Source: Cherax quadricarinatus (taxonomy: Eukaryota > Arthropoda > Malacostraca > Decapoda > Parastacidae). Taken from it: DNA of 64,000 bases. Below the pieces are notes generated by a model. That model did not search any database. It saw only the letters and a program-made list of their open reading frames with translations, and was not told the DNA's origin. Every line of letters begins with the position of its first letter. Positions within the stretch are counted from its first letter, which is position 1. Of the stretch, positions 1-28,919 are shown piece after piece. The DNA lies in contig NC_091312.1 in assembly GCF_038502225.1 (NCBI RefSeq), forward strand, positions 25,605,347 to 25,669,346, in the 5' to 3' direction. The translations under genes and the position numbers were made by a program.

Positions 1-100
1 TGTAAACTTATACCAGAGCAAGGTATTCTCAGTGGTGTAAACTTATACCAGAGCAAGGTATTCTCAGTGGTGTAAACTTATACCAGAGCAAGGTATTCTC
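1..100. repeat. 35-bp tandem repeat, three copies
   Basis: Units start at 1, 36 and 71 and share the core acttataccagagcaaggta. The third unit breaks off after about 30 bases. The array is cut by the window edge, so its true length is unknown. Confidence 0.95.
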
Positions 101-2165
101 GTACCAGTTCACTAGCGTAACTTAAAAAAAATCGCTAATGTCTTTGCATCATAAGTTACCATCTAGACCTATGTAATTAATTTTATTTTGTATAGTCATG
201 TAAACTTGTGCAATGTTAATTAGACAGGCACACAAAAAGATTTCCTTCATTTATGTAGGAGAAAATTGGTAAAAGTGAATCCGTTGAGAACAATGCACCA
301 CATATTAGGCTAAAGAACTGGTGTTTGAAAGTCTCTACAATATATCTGCAACTTTTGTTGGCAGAAGAATAGCAACTGTATTGGGAAATGGGTCTCGTTA
401 AATTCCTAAAAGCGAAAAAAATATCCAAGGCTTCTTTCTTCAGTGCAAAGACCCGTGGTCCTTAAACGACAGTGAACGTAACTAACATGAAACTGGAATT
501 GGAATCTAAATATGCAGCACTGAATTCCTCGCCACATTAGTTTTACCGCCCTCCAGTGTCCCTCCCCAGGGGCTGGTGACATCAGAGTCCTTGTTTATGT
601 ATTCGATTTCTGCAGCTATAGTTGCCTCCCGCGACCCGGGGAGCTGTCGGCTACCTCTGTGACAACAGTGTTTGTGGATACTTTGCCTCAGAGTCTCTCC
701 TAGTGTTTTCTCTGTTCTGAAGTTTGTTATTCTTAAAGCATAACACACTAACTTATTACTTACCCTCAACGTATTAAAACTTACGGACTTTATTTTTTAT
801 ACCTAAATATGCAGACCGTCTTCTACATAGAGGACTGTATGTCTCTCAGTATATATAACCTGACAGTTCACTTTAATCCCTATTTGAAGGAGCACCGAAT
901 AACCTTACTAACATATTACGTATTTCAGAGCAAGGGAGCGACAATAAATGCAAAATAAACATTTTCAAAAGAATTTCTTGAAGAGTATTTGGTATACGAA
1001 TGCTAATAGAATGCAGGAAAACGTATTTTCAGGGTCATTAAAGAGAGAAAATGTTCCAACTCTCGCTGCCCTAGGAACACGTGAATGGTTTTTCCAGCGA
1101 GGTTCATTGAATTACGTGAAGATGAAGAATTAGGCAAGGCGCTTCAACAGTTACTGTCACTAGTAAATTTTTACACCTCAAGGGATGTGCCGTGATGCTG
1201 GTGACGGAATCGAGTGTGATACCTTGAGATTTTGTCTCCTGAATCTTGTTCGTGAGAGAAGTGTCCCAATAGTGCTAATCTTCACACCCTAGATCTGTCA
1301 GGCCACCAGCCTCTATGAGCAGCACATATAGACCTCGTGGTTGATTTTCCCACAAAAGCAGACCTCACTAGCTATGAAGGGTACAGAGGTCCTTATAACC
1401 TAAAGGAAAGTAGCTCTAGTGTATTGAAAATAAATGTGTATTACCATTCGATCTCAGTGCTCTATAAATTCTTAAATTTTTACCCTTCAAATACAAGAAT
1501 GCTACAGGTGTTATTCCTTGTCTCTTGCTGCGCATCTGGCCATTCTTTATAAAAATACCAAAAAGTGTCCTTCAGGCCTGATCCACTTTCTGAACGTGAC
1601 GAAAAAAATATATTTCATTGTGTTTGCTTATTATTAAATTACTGTAAATTTATCTAGCATATTGCGCTTGTTATAATGAGGTTAAGGAAGATTCCCAACA
1701 CGATGTTCCACAACTGAGTTTAGCCCCGGTTCTTCCCCCCCTTCTCTAGTCCCCCCTCTCTCCCCTACTCTTCTATCCATACTTTACCTCCTCACCCCCT
1801 CAAGGGCCTTACCTGAGACTAAGTGACTAAGAGGCCATGTAAGCTCACAGAGTGAGATATAAGCCAATAAGAGGCAAGAATACAGCCAACTCAAGAGAAC
1901 TCCTCTCTCCATCTTTCCGTGAGAAGAATGGCAGAGGCACGGCCACTTTTCTTGATGTATAGGACTATAGAGGAGTGGCTGTAAAGGATTCATTTGCCGT
2001 ACACTGCTGTAGCGACAATAACATTAACCTCATCACCGTCATCCAGGCCAGGAAGGATCCGCAACACAAGCATTGCTAAGTTATCCGGCCTTTACCACTG
2101 AAAGCCGAGAAATCAATCTTCCTGAAGCTCATCAATTGCATGCACATTCGAGATTACATCCGATA
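101..2165. other. Non-coding stretch, nothing recognised
   Basis: AT-rich sequence with only short, unsupported open frames. I see no recognisable domain, RNA gene or clear repeat boundary here. Confidence 0.6.
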
Positions 2166-3407
2166 TGGCATCGAAGGAAACAACGACTGGACAAAAACTG
2201 AAGAAGTGGCGCTGTTTCCCCAAGTACCCAAGAACACTGAAAGCAAGTTTCACAAATTGTATTAATGTTGGTATAATTACCGACAATATGTTAGGTAAAA
2301 GGGCACAAGTGCAACTACTGTGACATTTTACTGTGACAACGTTTCGCTCTCCATGTGAGACCTCTACCCACTCTACCTGAGGTATCCCAGCGAGTGAGCA
2401 CGTCCCCTGTATATCCCAGTGCTTAACAGAATAGGGAATAGCATATGAAGGTACAAATAAAAATTGGAACTATGGCTATAGTTTACTTAATAACAAAAAA
2501 GGGCTAGAATACAACATATCCTGATGGAAATTTACACAATATAACAATTTACCTATGAGACTTATTACCAGGGGGAAGGGTAGATGTTATCAGTAACACG
2601 GACTAGTACTCACTCTTAATTCACTGACCAGCTGACCCGAGATTCCCAATGCGTGGTCCACTACACACGCGGCTGTCCAGAGCTCTCGCTCCCTGGACCT
2701 GTCACCAACAACCCCTTTGCTCAGCTGTTCCCTGGGCTTATATCGTAGTCAAAGTACCCCCTCCCCAATGGGGTATGTACCACGTGTTACGACCTGACGC
2801 CGAGGTCTGACGCCGTTAAGAACAAAAGACCTCAGACGTGGGCGTGACTACCCGACATTTGCTAAGGCAGGTGTGACCATATAATTAGGTCTCCCTAGAG
2901 ACCTCACAAGCCCATCTGAACTGCATCACATCCAGGAGCTTTATCAAGCTCATGGAGAGCGAAACGTTGCCACAATAAAATGTCACATTAGTTGCACTTG
3001 TGTCCCTTTACATAACAAGTTTCACAAACATTCCTGGCCCTGCAGGAATGAGTCAACATCCGACACTGCCGCACAGACCCACAAGATATCTGGCAAGAAT
3101 AGTACCACCATCTTACTCCCTGTTGGAACTACTGCCGGTACATCACTACACGTTTGATTGCATTATCTTCCGAAACAGGATCCAAAAAGAGCGAAGCTAC
3201 AAATGTAACCTCCGCTCCATCTACGAAGGACTATTCAATAGGATGATTCAGTATACCCACACCCCATCCTTCAACTCCTCGAGATCTAGCAAGATGAGGA
3301 AGACTTCAGCAAAAACAAAAAACACTTCGTATTCACATATAAGGAGACAGAGCTCTTCTAAAAGCTGCAAAATAAACTCCTTGAAGACAAATTCTGTGAC
3401 CGAATAA
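2166..3407 (+). pseudogene. Old open frame split by an insertion; function unknown
   Basis: An ATG at 2166 opens a frame that reaches the 13-bp direct repeat at 2244-2256. The same frame resumes after the second copy of that repeat at 3016-3028 and stays open to 3407, so the frame is continuous once the 759-bp insertion is ignored. The predicted product has no motif I recognise and is rich in Ser, Lys and Thr near the end. A second frame over 3290-3455 also looks protein-like but has stops. It could be a decayed host exon, an old transposon gene, or chance; I cannot say which. Confidence 0.3.
2257..3015. mobile_element. Inverted-repeat insertion element A with 13-bp target duplication
   Basis: The insertion is bounded by the exact direct repeat CAAGTTTCACAAA (2244-2256 and 3016-3028). 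Inside, arms of about 60 bp at 2296-2354 and 2951-3010 are near-perfect reverse complements, each carrying a GAAACGTT-type core. The left end (ggtataattaccgacaat, then ttaggtaaa) resembles the ends of the elements at 18117, 45910 and 46850, so all four look like one family. No coding capacity is seen. Long target duplications argue against a classical DNA transposon; a Penelope-like or other retro-origin is inference. Confidence 0.75.
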
Positions 3408-3465
3408 TGCATGCACAGCACTTGCGTATCTTTTATGGAGACGCTTCGCGAAAATAATTATTAGT

Positions 3466-3499
3466 GACGGTGGAGAACATAAGGATGTCCTCCACCGTC
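3466..3499. other. Strong hairpin
   Basis: GACGGTGGAG at 3466-3475 pairs perfectly with CTCCACCGTC at 3490-3499. Four more pairs (ACAT with ATGT) follow one mismatch, around an AAGG loop. A GAAACG-type repeat relic (ataaagccactggttggcga, about 3528-3547) lies just downstream. Confidence 0.7.
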
Positions 3500-4907
3500 T
3501 CCAATAGTTATTCTCTATATTAGGTACATAAAGCCACTGGTTGGCGAAGCTTCTCTTCAGATAGGAAGTTCGTCTGTCTCGCGCTCAGCAGACGGAGGAT
3601 CAAGCCTCCACCAAGTCTTGCGCTGTATAACCCACAAATAATCCAAAATCGAGTGACCCAGGTATTACACGGGTGTTTTGTCCATGTACTTGTCATTTTT
3701 GTATTCCATTAGAATAACACCTGTGACTAGTTATGAAAGTTATTCAACCTTGGCAATCCAGCCTGAAGCTAAGCTTTCCTGCTGATTGCCTAGTTAACCA
3801 GACCATTGTTTACTGGACCTGATGCCCAGATAGGTATCACAACCTAGCTGATCTGGGACATAGTGAAGGCAGTGGTTCAACTTCTTAAAAACTCTGGAGT
3901 ACGGATGTTGACACTGTTCTCTAATTGTGCTCATAGCGCCCCTGCATTTCACTGGGTATATTTTACATTTCTTCCTATATTATTCCATCCAGTAAGATGT
4001 TATGACAGTGTGCAACATTGGGAAATGGTACTATAGTATCTTCCATGTATGCATGATCAGATATTTCTTTCTCCTTCCCAAAGAAAACATTCAAAGTATC
4101 TTGAGACATTCTTAGTAATTTAAATGTGTTATTAACTATATGGGCAATAAACGTCCTCAGTATATTTTTCAGCTTTGGCGTCTCTACTGTTTTGAACGGA
4201 GCTACAGTCATAGAAAAATATTCTGGGGGTGATTTGAATGACACTCATATAGTTATTTCTCTTGTTTTGGAAGTTCTCAATGTCTCACTGTCAAATTTCT
4301 GGTCTTTGCTGCATCGGATGTGTTATGTTCTTTAAAAGATGGGTTATTCAACATTATTATTCTGAAGTATTTAATATGTTTATATCTTTCTGTCCATATC
4401 TTAGCAGCTGAAATTATTTCCATTAAATTTGACCCATTATTTAGAGTTATTTGTTTGAAAGTCCAATGGTGTTAATAATCCTGTTGTTGGAGCACCATAG
4501 ACAACAATGAAGAGAGCTGATATAGCAAATACTTCAAGGGTCAATTACTGTACTCACGAAGATACACTAAACCCAAAGGCGTCACAGAATGCCTTAACTG
4601 ATACTAGGGAGAGAGGAGACATAAAAAGCCTTTGGGGATAGGGAAAAGATGGTGAGTGGTGAGAGGAAGGGGAGAGGTGGAGAGAGGTGAGGGGAGGGGG
4701 AGAGGTGGAGAGTGGTGAGAAGGACGTGTTCACTAATAACGTAATTAAGTCAACATATCAAGGAACTCCATTTACCAATTAATGAGGTTTCGTTCTCGCT
4801 TTGTGTGCCTTTGTTGAGTCAAGGTGTTTCTCTCCCTCCAACGACCCAACAAAACAGCCCACCATCACCCCTTATATGGGTCCCGTGTACATAAGCCCGC
4901 CTCAACT

Positions 4908-4909
<2 letters not shown>
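3500..4909. other. Non-coding stretch, little recognised
   Basis: AT-rich DNA with no convincing gene. A purine-rich gagaggtggagag stretch lies near 4650-4720. Nothing else could be supported. Confidence 0.5.
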
Positions 4910-4976
<67 letters not shown>

Positions 4977-4977
4977 C
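4910..4977. repeat. (CA)n microsatellite
   Basis: Nearly pure CA dinucleotides. The array abuts the truncated 5' end of the LINE fragment that follows. Confidence 0.95.
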
Positions 4978-5945
4978 AGTCCTAGGACCAGTGCTGTTTC
5001 TGGTATTTGTGAACGACATGACGGAAGGAATAGACTCTGAGGTGTCCCTGTTTGCAGATGACGTGAAGTTGATGAGAAGAATTCACTCGATCGAAGACCA
5101 GGCAGAACTACAAAGGGATCTGGACAGGCTGCAGACCTGGTCCAGCAATTGGCTCCTGGAGTTCAATCCCACCAAGTGCAAAGTCATGAAGATTGGGGAA
5201 GGGCAAAGAAGGCCGCAGACGGAGTACAGTCTAGGGGGTCAGAGACTACAAACCTCACTCAAGGAAAAAGATCTTGGGGTGAGTATAACACCAGGCACAT
5301 CTCCTGAAGCGCACATCAACCAAATAACTGCTGCAGCATATGGGCGCCTAGCAAACCTCAGAACAGCATTCCGACATCTTAATAAGGAATCATTCAGGAC
5401 CCTGTACACCGTGTACGTTAGGCCCATATTGGAGTATGCGGCACCAGTTTGGAACCCACACCTAGCCAAGCACGTAAAGAAACCAGAGAAAGTGCAAAGG
5501 TTTTCAACAAGACTAGTCCCAGAGCTAAGAGGTATGTCCTACGAGGAGAGGTTAAGGGAAATCAACCTGACGACACTGGAGGACAGGAGAGATAGGGGGG
5601 ACATGATAACGACATACAAAATACTGAGAGGAATTGACAAGGTGGACAAAGACAGGATGTTCCAGAGATTGGACACAGTAACAAGGGGACACAGTTGGAA
5701 GCTGAAGACACAGATGAATCACAGGGATGTTAGGAAGTATTTCTTCAGCCACAGAGTAGTCAGTAAGTGGAATAGTTTGGGAAGCGATGTAGTGGAGGCA
5801 GGATCCATACATAGCTTTAAGCAGAGGTATGATAAAGCTCACGGCTCAGGGAGAGTGACCTAGTAGCGATCAGTGAAGAGGCGGGGCCAGGAGCTCGGAC
5901 TCGACCCCCGCAACCTCAACTAGGTGAGTACAACTAGGTGAGTAC
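4978..5945 (+). mobile_element. 5'-truncated non-LTR retrotransposon, C-terminal reverse transcriptase
   Basis: An open frame to 5863 begins inside the reverse-transcriptase domain at the box reading QSVLGPVLF. It continues through the catalytic FADDV box (D-D dyad) and the thumb and C-terminal region (for example YVRPILEYAAPVWNP) and ends at a natural stop. The endonuclease and the fingers/palm start are missing, so this is a dead 5'-truncated copy. Its 3' end carries two copies of caactaggtgagta and then runs into a CA microsatellite, typical of LINE tails in decapod genomes. The LINE clade (CR1/Jockey-like) is not certain. Confidence 0.85.
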
Positions 5946-6133
<188 letters not shown>

Positions 6134-6236
6134 AAGGCGAGCTAAAATCATTAATTCAAAGAGAAACTTAAGTCGTTATGGCGAACTAAGAAATAACTTT
6201 ATAAGTGTAAGAGTATCATAACATCAGTTTACCTGG

Positions 6237-6506
6237 AGAGAGTTTCGGGGGTCAACGCCCCCGCGGCCCGGTCTGTGACCAGGCCTCCTGGTGGATCAGA
6301 GCCTGATCAATCAGGCTGTTACTGCTGGCTGCGCGCAATCCAACGTACGAGCCACAGCCCGGCTTGTCAGGTACCGACTTTAGGTGCTTGTCCAGTGTCT
6401 GCTTGAAGACTGCCAGGGATCTATTGGTAATCCCCCTTATGTATGCTGGGAGGCAGTTGAACAGTCTCGGGCCCCTGACACTTATTGTGGTATATAATAC
6501 TGTCAA
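6237..6506 (-). mobile_element. LINE 3' fragment (minus strand)
   Basis: The minus-strand frame encodes the end of a LINE reverse-transcriptase ORF, with the pattern RGPRLFNCLPAYIR followed by FKQTLDKHL. This is the usual C-terminus of this family; everything upstream is missing. The gtcaacgcccccg-type 3' end recurs near 25675 and, inverted, at 35166. Confidence 0.75.
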
Positions 6507-6659
6507 GTTGAAGAATTAGGAACATGTGCAACAACTGAGTAGCTTTAAGTAAACGTTTCGCCAACCAGTATCTCACAGAATGGGCGAGACTCACCAGTGG
6601 AAGTAGGTCATGCCCGAGAGTTGGGCCACTGGTAGTAAGGAGTTGTTGGATGTCCTTTG

Positions 6660-6835
6660 TATCAAGATTCCACGGCTACTTACCACCACAACTACTTACT
6701 ACTACAACTACGTACTGCTAGAACTACGTATTACAGCAACTACTTACTATTACAATTACTTACTACCACAGCTGCTTACTACCATAACTACTTATTACCA
6801 TAACTATTTACTACCGCAGCTACTTACCTACCACT
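6660..6835. repeat. Degenerate ~15-bp minisatellite
   Basis: About eleven diverged copies of an actacttactaccacaa-like unit in tandem. Confidence 0.8.
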
Positions 6836-7019
6836 GGCCCAACCCTTGGGCATGGCCTACTGCCACTGAGGAATTCGTTACAAGTGACAATGCGTTCATC
6901 AGTTGCACCTCACCTGACTCCAGTGTAAAAGCCCACTGCCTCCTGCCAGTGCTGAGAAGTGCAGCAGACAAGTGAAGCAGTACCAGCAGCTACACACACA
7001 GCAAGAGCCATTCTTGAGC

Positions 7020-7385
7020 TTCCCCAGTGCTCGGGCTTCGGCCCAAAGCTGGGGTGTGGCTCCAAAAAGATCCTGTAGTGCTTGTTACCTTTGCACCTCC
7101 TAACATCGTCTGCTGCTATGCAGCTGCCTCACCCTTCGAGCCCAGTGTGGGCGGGGTTTGTGGCAGCCCAAGGTGCCTAGCTTCTTCCTCCGAGTCCCGT
7201 GGTGGCGGGGAATGGGGCTGGGCCTGGAGACAACTGGTCTCAGACGATGAAGAGGTATTTGTACCTCCTCCCATGGAAGACACTGGTTCTGAGACACTCC
7301 CACGACAGGAAGCTAAGGCCGGGCTTTCTCTTGGAAAAGGCCCAGGCCGGGCGATTATACCGGCGAATCTACAACAAAAGCTGCC
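7020..7385 (+). repeat. Dispersed retro-repeat, copy 1
   Basis: This GC-rich block shares extended similarity with 56200-56410: gtgcctcctcccatgg-type core, then acactccc, then gaaaaggcccgggccggg-type end. The second copy ends in an AATAAT tail, which suggests a retrotransposed 3' end. A shorter relative lies at 55075-55130. Confidence 0.65.
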
Positions 7386-7551
7386 AGTCCTTCAGATTCA
7401 TCGAGACTGTGGCACTGAACACTTGCTCCTAGGCTGAGTGACTGATTACCCCATCTTCTACCTCTCCACTCTTCTGTATTGTACTGATAAAGCCACTGGT
7501 TGGTGAAACGTCTACCAAATACAGATACCCAGATGTTGCATGTGTCTAATT

Positions 7552-7665
7552 CTTTATAGTGTAAGAGTACCAGGACTTTTCAACGATCTTCCATTAGGAC
7601 AAATACCAAAAGATCCCTAGCTATTTTTAAGAGGTAACTGACTGACTTTTCGGTCCAAGCACTAT
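7552..7665 (+). mobile_element. LINE C-terminal remnant
   Basis: The plus-strand frame reads like VRVPGLFNDLP followed by QIPKDP and then stops. It matches the same C-terminal pattern as the fragment at 6237-6506. Confidence 0.5.
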
Positions 7666-8043
7666 GTCAATTTCTAACGCATTCTCTTGTCTGTACCTTG
7701 AATTTGAAATCTAGTTTGTATTTTTATCGTCATTAAAATTTTCCATTTGTTTGGCAATGACCTTTTTGGTGCTCCTATCCTGAGTCACTAAAATCTGAAT
7801 TTTATGGAGGAAGACAGTGCGTACGAGGGCGGCTAATATAAAATTTGTATAAATTTATGAACGTCGACGCACCTTCTTGACGAGCAGTACAACTCCGTTA
7901 TACTGCAGGAACCTGCCTGCCTCCTGATGGCAAGAATATCTAGTTTCCACGGTGCCCGGGATGACTGATCTAGGCACGTTCACCAGTGTACTCAGGTCGT
8001 CGGAAGAAGAGAGGTAGAGGGATTGGGAGAGAAGAGAACAAGA

Positions 8044-8150
<107 letters not shown>

Positions 8151-8259
8151 TCAAATGAGCTGGTTTAGGTAACATCTCTTAGCTTGTAAATAAAGTTAAG
8201 AATCTTAAACCTAACCTTGTAAAACCCCGTGTAAAAGAAGAGAGGGGCAAAGGGAAAGG

Positions 8260-8470
8260 AGTGGTATTTGTCAGACCTCGGGTTCGATCCCCGCCCATTC
8301 CAAGTCACATTTGAAGGAAACGGGTTTAACCTCGGTACAAGCGGAAACACTGGACCTGCTGTGTTACACCTGTTGTCCCTGTTCACTTTGTATTAAGCAG
8401 ATATTCGAGTGTTAGCCGACTGCCGTTGACCAGATCCTGGGGAAAAGGATCAAAGGATCCCAGTGGAAAT
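8260..8470 (+). mobile_element. Degenerate tRNA-derived SINE
   Basis: A B-box-like ggttcgatccccgcc at about 8280 is followed by the family body seen in other copies (cacctgttgtccctgttcac, then a gtgttagccgact relic). Confidence 0.6.
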
Positions 8471-8768
8471 AAAAATGTTTTGAGGGTTGTCTTGGTCAAT
8501 GTATTCCAAAGCTCACATGGAGACAGAAATGAAAAAAAAACAAAACAATGTGAGCCTGTATATTTAGACCTCTGAAACAGGTCTAAATCTACTATTAATA
8601 GGCTACTAGCAGTTTTTATAAAATTTAAGTTACTTACATTTTATTATTTATAACTTTATTTCTGTTGAATATAGACACGACACGTGTTTAAAACAGGATT
8701 AACCTTTAATAAGAAAAAATATGCACACCACAGTGACGAAACATCGGGACCCAAAGAAACAAAACATC

Positions 8769-9478
8769 TGTGGAAAATTGCATTTACTTGGATGTAACTC
8801 ATTATGTACACAGCAGTAAATGAATAAGGATAATTATTATTTATCAATTAGACAAGTAGGAATTTGGGACACCTAGGTCGCAAAAAATGTCCCCCTTCGA
8901 TACCTACAACTGTCATATCCACAAGTTGCTCTGGACATATTAATTACAAATGAAATGTACATCACCAGGAATGCTGGTAAATATATAAATTTGTGGACTG
9001 TATATTAAAATTAAAAAAAAGATTATATATATACACACACATAACAGAAAGAGAATATCTTAATATCACTTACCAATTTGACTGGAGACCAAGTTGCATC
9101 ATACTCAGAAAACCTCACTAACTAAATTTATGAAAATACTGGCCAGAATTATAACATAAATCTAAATAGCTTATCTGAGGTTCCTGGAGTTGTCTTGTCC
9201 AGTCGCCTAATATCTCAAGCTATGCAGGAATGCACATCCAACAATTTCGCCTCCTATTTGAGAGGTGTCAACCCAATTTTACCTCTAGAGCACGAAAATT
9301 CTTCACATTATTAATAAATGTCTGTTACTCTCAATTCAAAACAAACAACAATGGCGAGTCTCGTCTGCGCAGGCGCAGCTTCCCATTTTTTATGACATAA
9401 ATATTATTAAATACAGTATGGCCATCTATTTACATATAACTACTGTATTTCTGGAAAATATATACAGTATTTTCCACA
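8769..9478 (-). mobile_element. Solo BEL/Pao LTR with 5-bp target duplication
   Basis: This 710-bp segment is the reverse complement of the LTRs at 14303-14980 and 24175-24852. It begins and ends with TGTGGAAAAT-like inverted termini. It is flanked on both sides by ACATC (8764-8768 and 9479-9483), the 5-bp duplication expected of BEL/Pao integration. The interior is gone, consistent with LTR-LTR recombination. It is about 30 bp longer than the two full LTRs. Confidence 0.9.
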
Positions 9479-9483
9479 ACATC

Positions 9484-11214
9484 ATTTTCGGCTTTATTGA
9501 GTAAATTTGGATTATTTTTATCATCCACTATGGCCATTGTATTCCTATAATAACCACATAATGCAGTCACTGTAAAAGTTTGAATATGTAAAAACATTTA
9601 CAGGCTGAAATTAACTTGTGCAAATTGTGAGTCAGTAATACAGAATCAGATTATATATAGAGTTTCATAAGAAAGTGTAATTAATATGCCCAGTAGTGTT
9701 ATATGAAAACTTGGTCTATGGGTGTCAGGAAAAGATGGAGGTACAGAGTATAAAATACCGACATAGTTGAAAAAAGAAAGACGAATGCAGTGTTACATGC
9801 GATCCTTTATTGACAATGTTTGGCTCACACGGTAGATTACTGTCCCATGCTAGGCCCAGATTACTTTAATTAAAGCTGTCCGAGGTTCTCGATTCAATGA
9901 CGCTTCTCGGGAGTTTATTTTAATGATCCATAACTATTACCAAACCAATGCTCTGCCACAGCCTTTCTAATTCTAACTTTTTCCAACATGAACTCGTTGT
10001 TGTCGGTCCTGTCTCGGTTAGATATTTTCAGAGTATTTTTTACACCTCCTTTATTTATCCCTGTCTTTTATTTGTTTCACTCATATCTCCCCCTAATTCT
10101 ACGTCCTTCCAGAGAGTGTAGATTCGGTGGCCTCAGTCTGGCCTTGTAGGAAAGAGTTCCATGATAAACCTCACTGAATGCGAGATACGTTATCAATAGA
10201 GTCGCATTATACAGCATTCGTGTCTCTTTCCGCCAGGAAAAGACCCAAAGGATATCACTCAGGTGTTAGTGCTTAAACTAGAGTTGCGAAGAAAATGACT
10301 GGTTGATTAACTATCGCTGCAGCTTAGTGAAATATAAAATGAAGAGAGTTTATAATTTCAAATGTGTAACGAAGAACCACTCACAATAGTAACTTCTTTG
10401 AAATATAACTTACATTATAGTAAAAAATAGCGAATGCCAGATTAAACTTCCTTTAAAAGAAGTCATTATTCATATTATCTCCGGAGGGTTGGTAATCCAG
10501 GATATCCCAACACAGCCACTCAATGAGGCTTATTTCCACTGAAGTCATTTTTAGGTCCTTCTTGAGATACGACCTACAACAACAGTCTACTAACAGTGGC
10601 AGCAGGTGTTGCAAAATTTGTCCACTGTTGATGTATGTCTCGCCCCATCCGGGATTCTGCCTGGGATCCTTTGGGATGCGAGTCGAACACGCAACCACAG
10701 AGCCTACCAGCTCAGGCTAGCAAAATCCTACGTCAACGCGTGTGTAATGAGATATTCTTCATGACACTGCTCTAACAAAAAAAAAAAAAAGTTGAAAAAC
10801 ATTACAAAATGTTTCATGAAAAGGATAGCAAACGTCATACTGGACCTGGGACCAAGAGAACATGTATAGGTCGGGTTTAATTACAAAAACTGGTAATGCA
10901 AATAGTGTAAGATAGTGTACAGTAGGTGAAACTTAACTAGCTTTACAAAATTACTCACAACCATGTGCAAAATAACTTTGGGGTCTGTAAAAGCCTGGCC
11001 CCAGGCCGGGTTGCCAAGGCAGAAAAAGCTCTCGAAGCCGCCTCTTGTATGCCACAACCCACAGGAATTTTTTATCAGGATTTGTGCCGTTTGCATAGAA
11101 GTTATACAAGATATACGTTTTCTCTGATAACATATCTTTCACAGAAAATGGAAAAAGAAATACGTAAGACTTAACCAAAACACGTATACATTTCTTCAGT
11201 TATAAGAGACAAGA
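9484..11214. other. Non-coding stretch, nothing recognised
   Basis: Mostly unique AT-rich DNA with a short poly-A near 10775. No gene or repeat border could be supported. Confidence 0.5.
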
Positions 11215-11515
11215 TAAGATAATATTTTGTTCAGATTTTTACTCCCGGAGGGAGAGCCACCCAGGATAACCCAAGAAAGACAGTGCGTTATCGAGGACTT
11301 TCTGCCTTATTTCCATCTAGGTAATCTACAATGGGATCCTTCAATCTTGTCCCCCAGGATGCGACCCACACTAGTCGACTAACACCAGGTACCTATTTGC
11401 TTGCTAGGTGAACAGGGACAGCAGATGTAAGGACACACATCCAACGGTTCCACCCGGCTGGGGATTGAAGCGAGAGCATTACCTACCAGGACACGGGACA
11501 CTAAACGTTGGTTAC
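11215..11515 (-). mobile_element. tRNA-derived SINE, minus strand
   Basis: Read on the minus strand it has a tRNA-like head with a degenerate B box, a gttagtcgactagtgtgggtcg body, and a tail half with cccaggataacccaagaaag. The same order is seen at 33222-33545 and 33905-34185. Confidence 0.75.
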
Positions 11516-11771
11516 TAAATGAAAACAAACTGCAGGTATCGGGAAACCGAAGCACATAGAATAACTCGCCTCAAAACATTTCACATTTCTCAAAGATATG
11601 CATAATGTCAGCAACAGCCTGTATCTGTTGTCATTGAGGAAGACGCTGGTCTGGATCCAAGTGAATATAACGCATTGCCATCAAGCCCATGGACGGAATA
11701 ATTGCAGGCTTACTGAAAGGATAAAATGTGCTCCATGAAACCCATTTAATTACAGTTTCTTTAACCTACAG

Positions 11772-28377
<16,606 letters not shown>

Positions 28378-28919
28378 TGATCAGACGGGAGCAACTTTTA
28401 TTTTAAGTTAGTTATAGTCTACGTAGATTACATCATTGTCCATGTTATGATTAGGTTCCATTTACTGTGTAACTGTGATATTTTACTAATTAAAATTAAT
28501 CATATTTCGTATTTGTATCCATGATTTCTTTCACGGACTTTAAAATGTTATTATTTATGTGTATATGTCAAACCTCTTTTACAGGGTATACTTTCCTAGT
28601 TAGGTGCCCATGAAGACATGCTTCTTGGTAACTTGTATCAACACATGCCCTCTTGTCTATGCAAATCTTCAGTCTTCTCCTCATTTACTTCACACTTTTA
28701 TAATATAGATTCTACATTGCCCAGCATGTTCACCTCCCTTCTATCCCTGGATAATTATATAGCCTCTTGCCCAACACATTTATATTAATTACCTTTGTTT
28801 ACCATTCCATTTATATTCACTTATATACTGATTAGCCAGTAACGACTACAAGTACATGCTACTCTATGCGATCCTCTCAATTAGTCATTAGAACATCCTA
28901 TTCTATTCTATTTGATTTG

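Larger units (their letters stand above)
6484..7551. mobile_element. Possible inverted-arm element related to element A
   Basis: A left arm near 6514-6590 (gtttcgccaaccagt core) and a right arm near 7470-7551 (ccactggttggtgaaac core) are imperfect reverse complements. Both carry the ggtat...aataccgaca-like and tgcaac modules of the element A family. No clean target duplication was found, so the borders are tentative. Confidence 0.4.

Noticed and set aside
10600..10725. A tRNA gene on the minus strand
   Set aside because: Some tRNA-like words occur, but no cloverleaf could be assembled.
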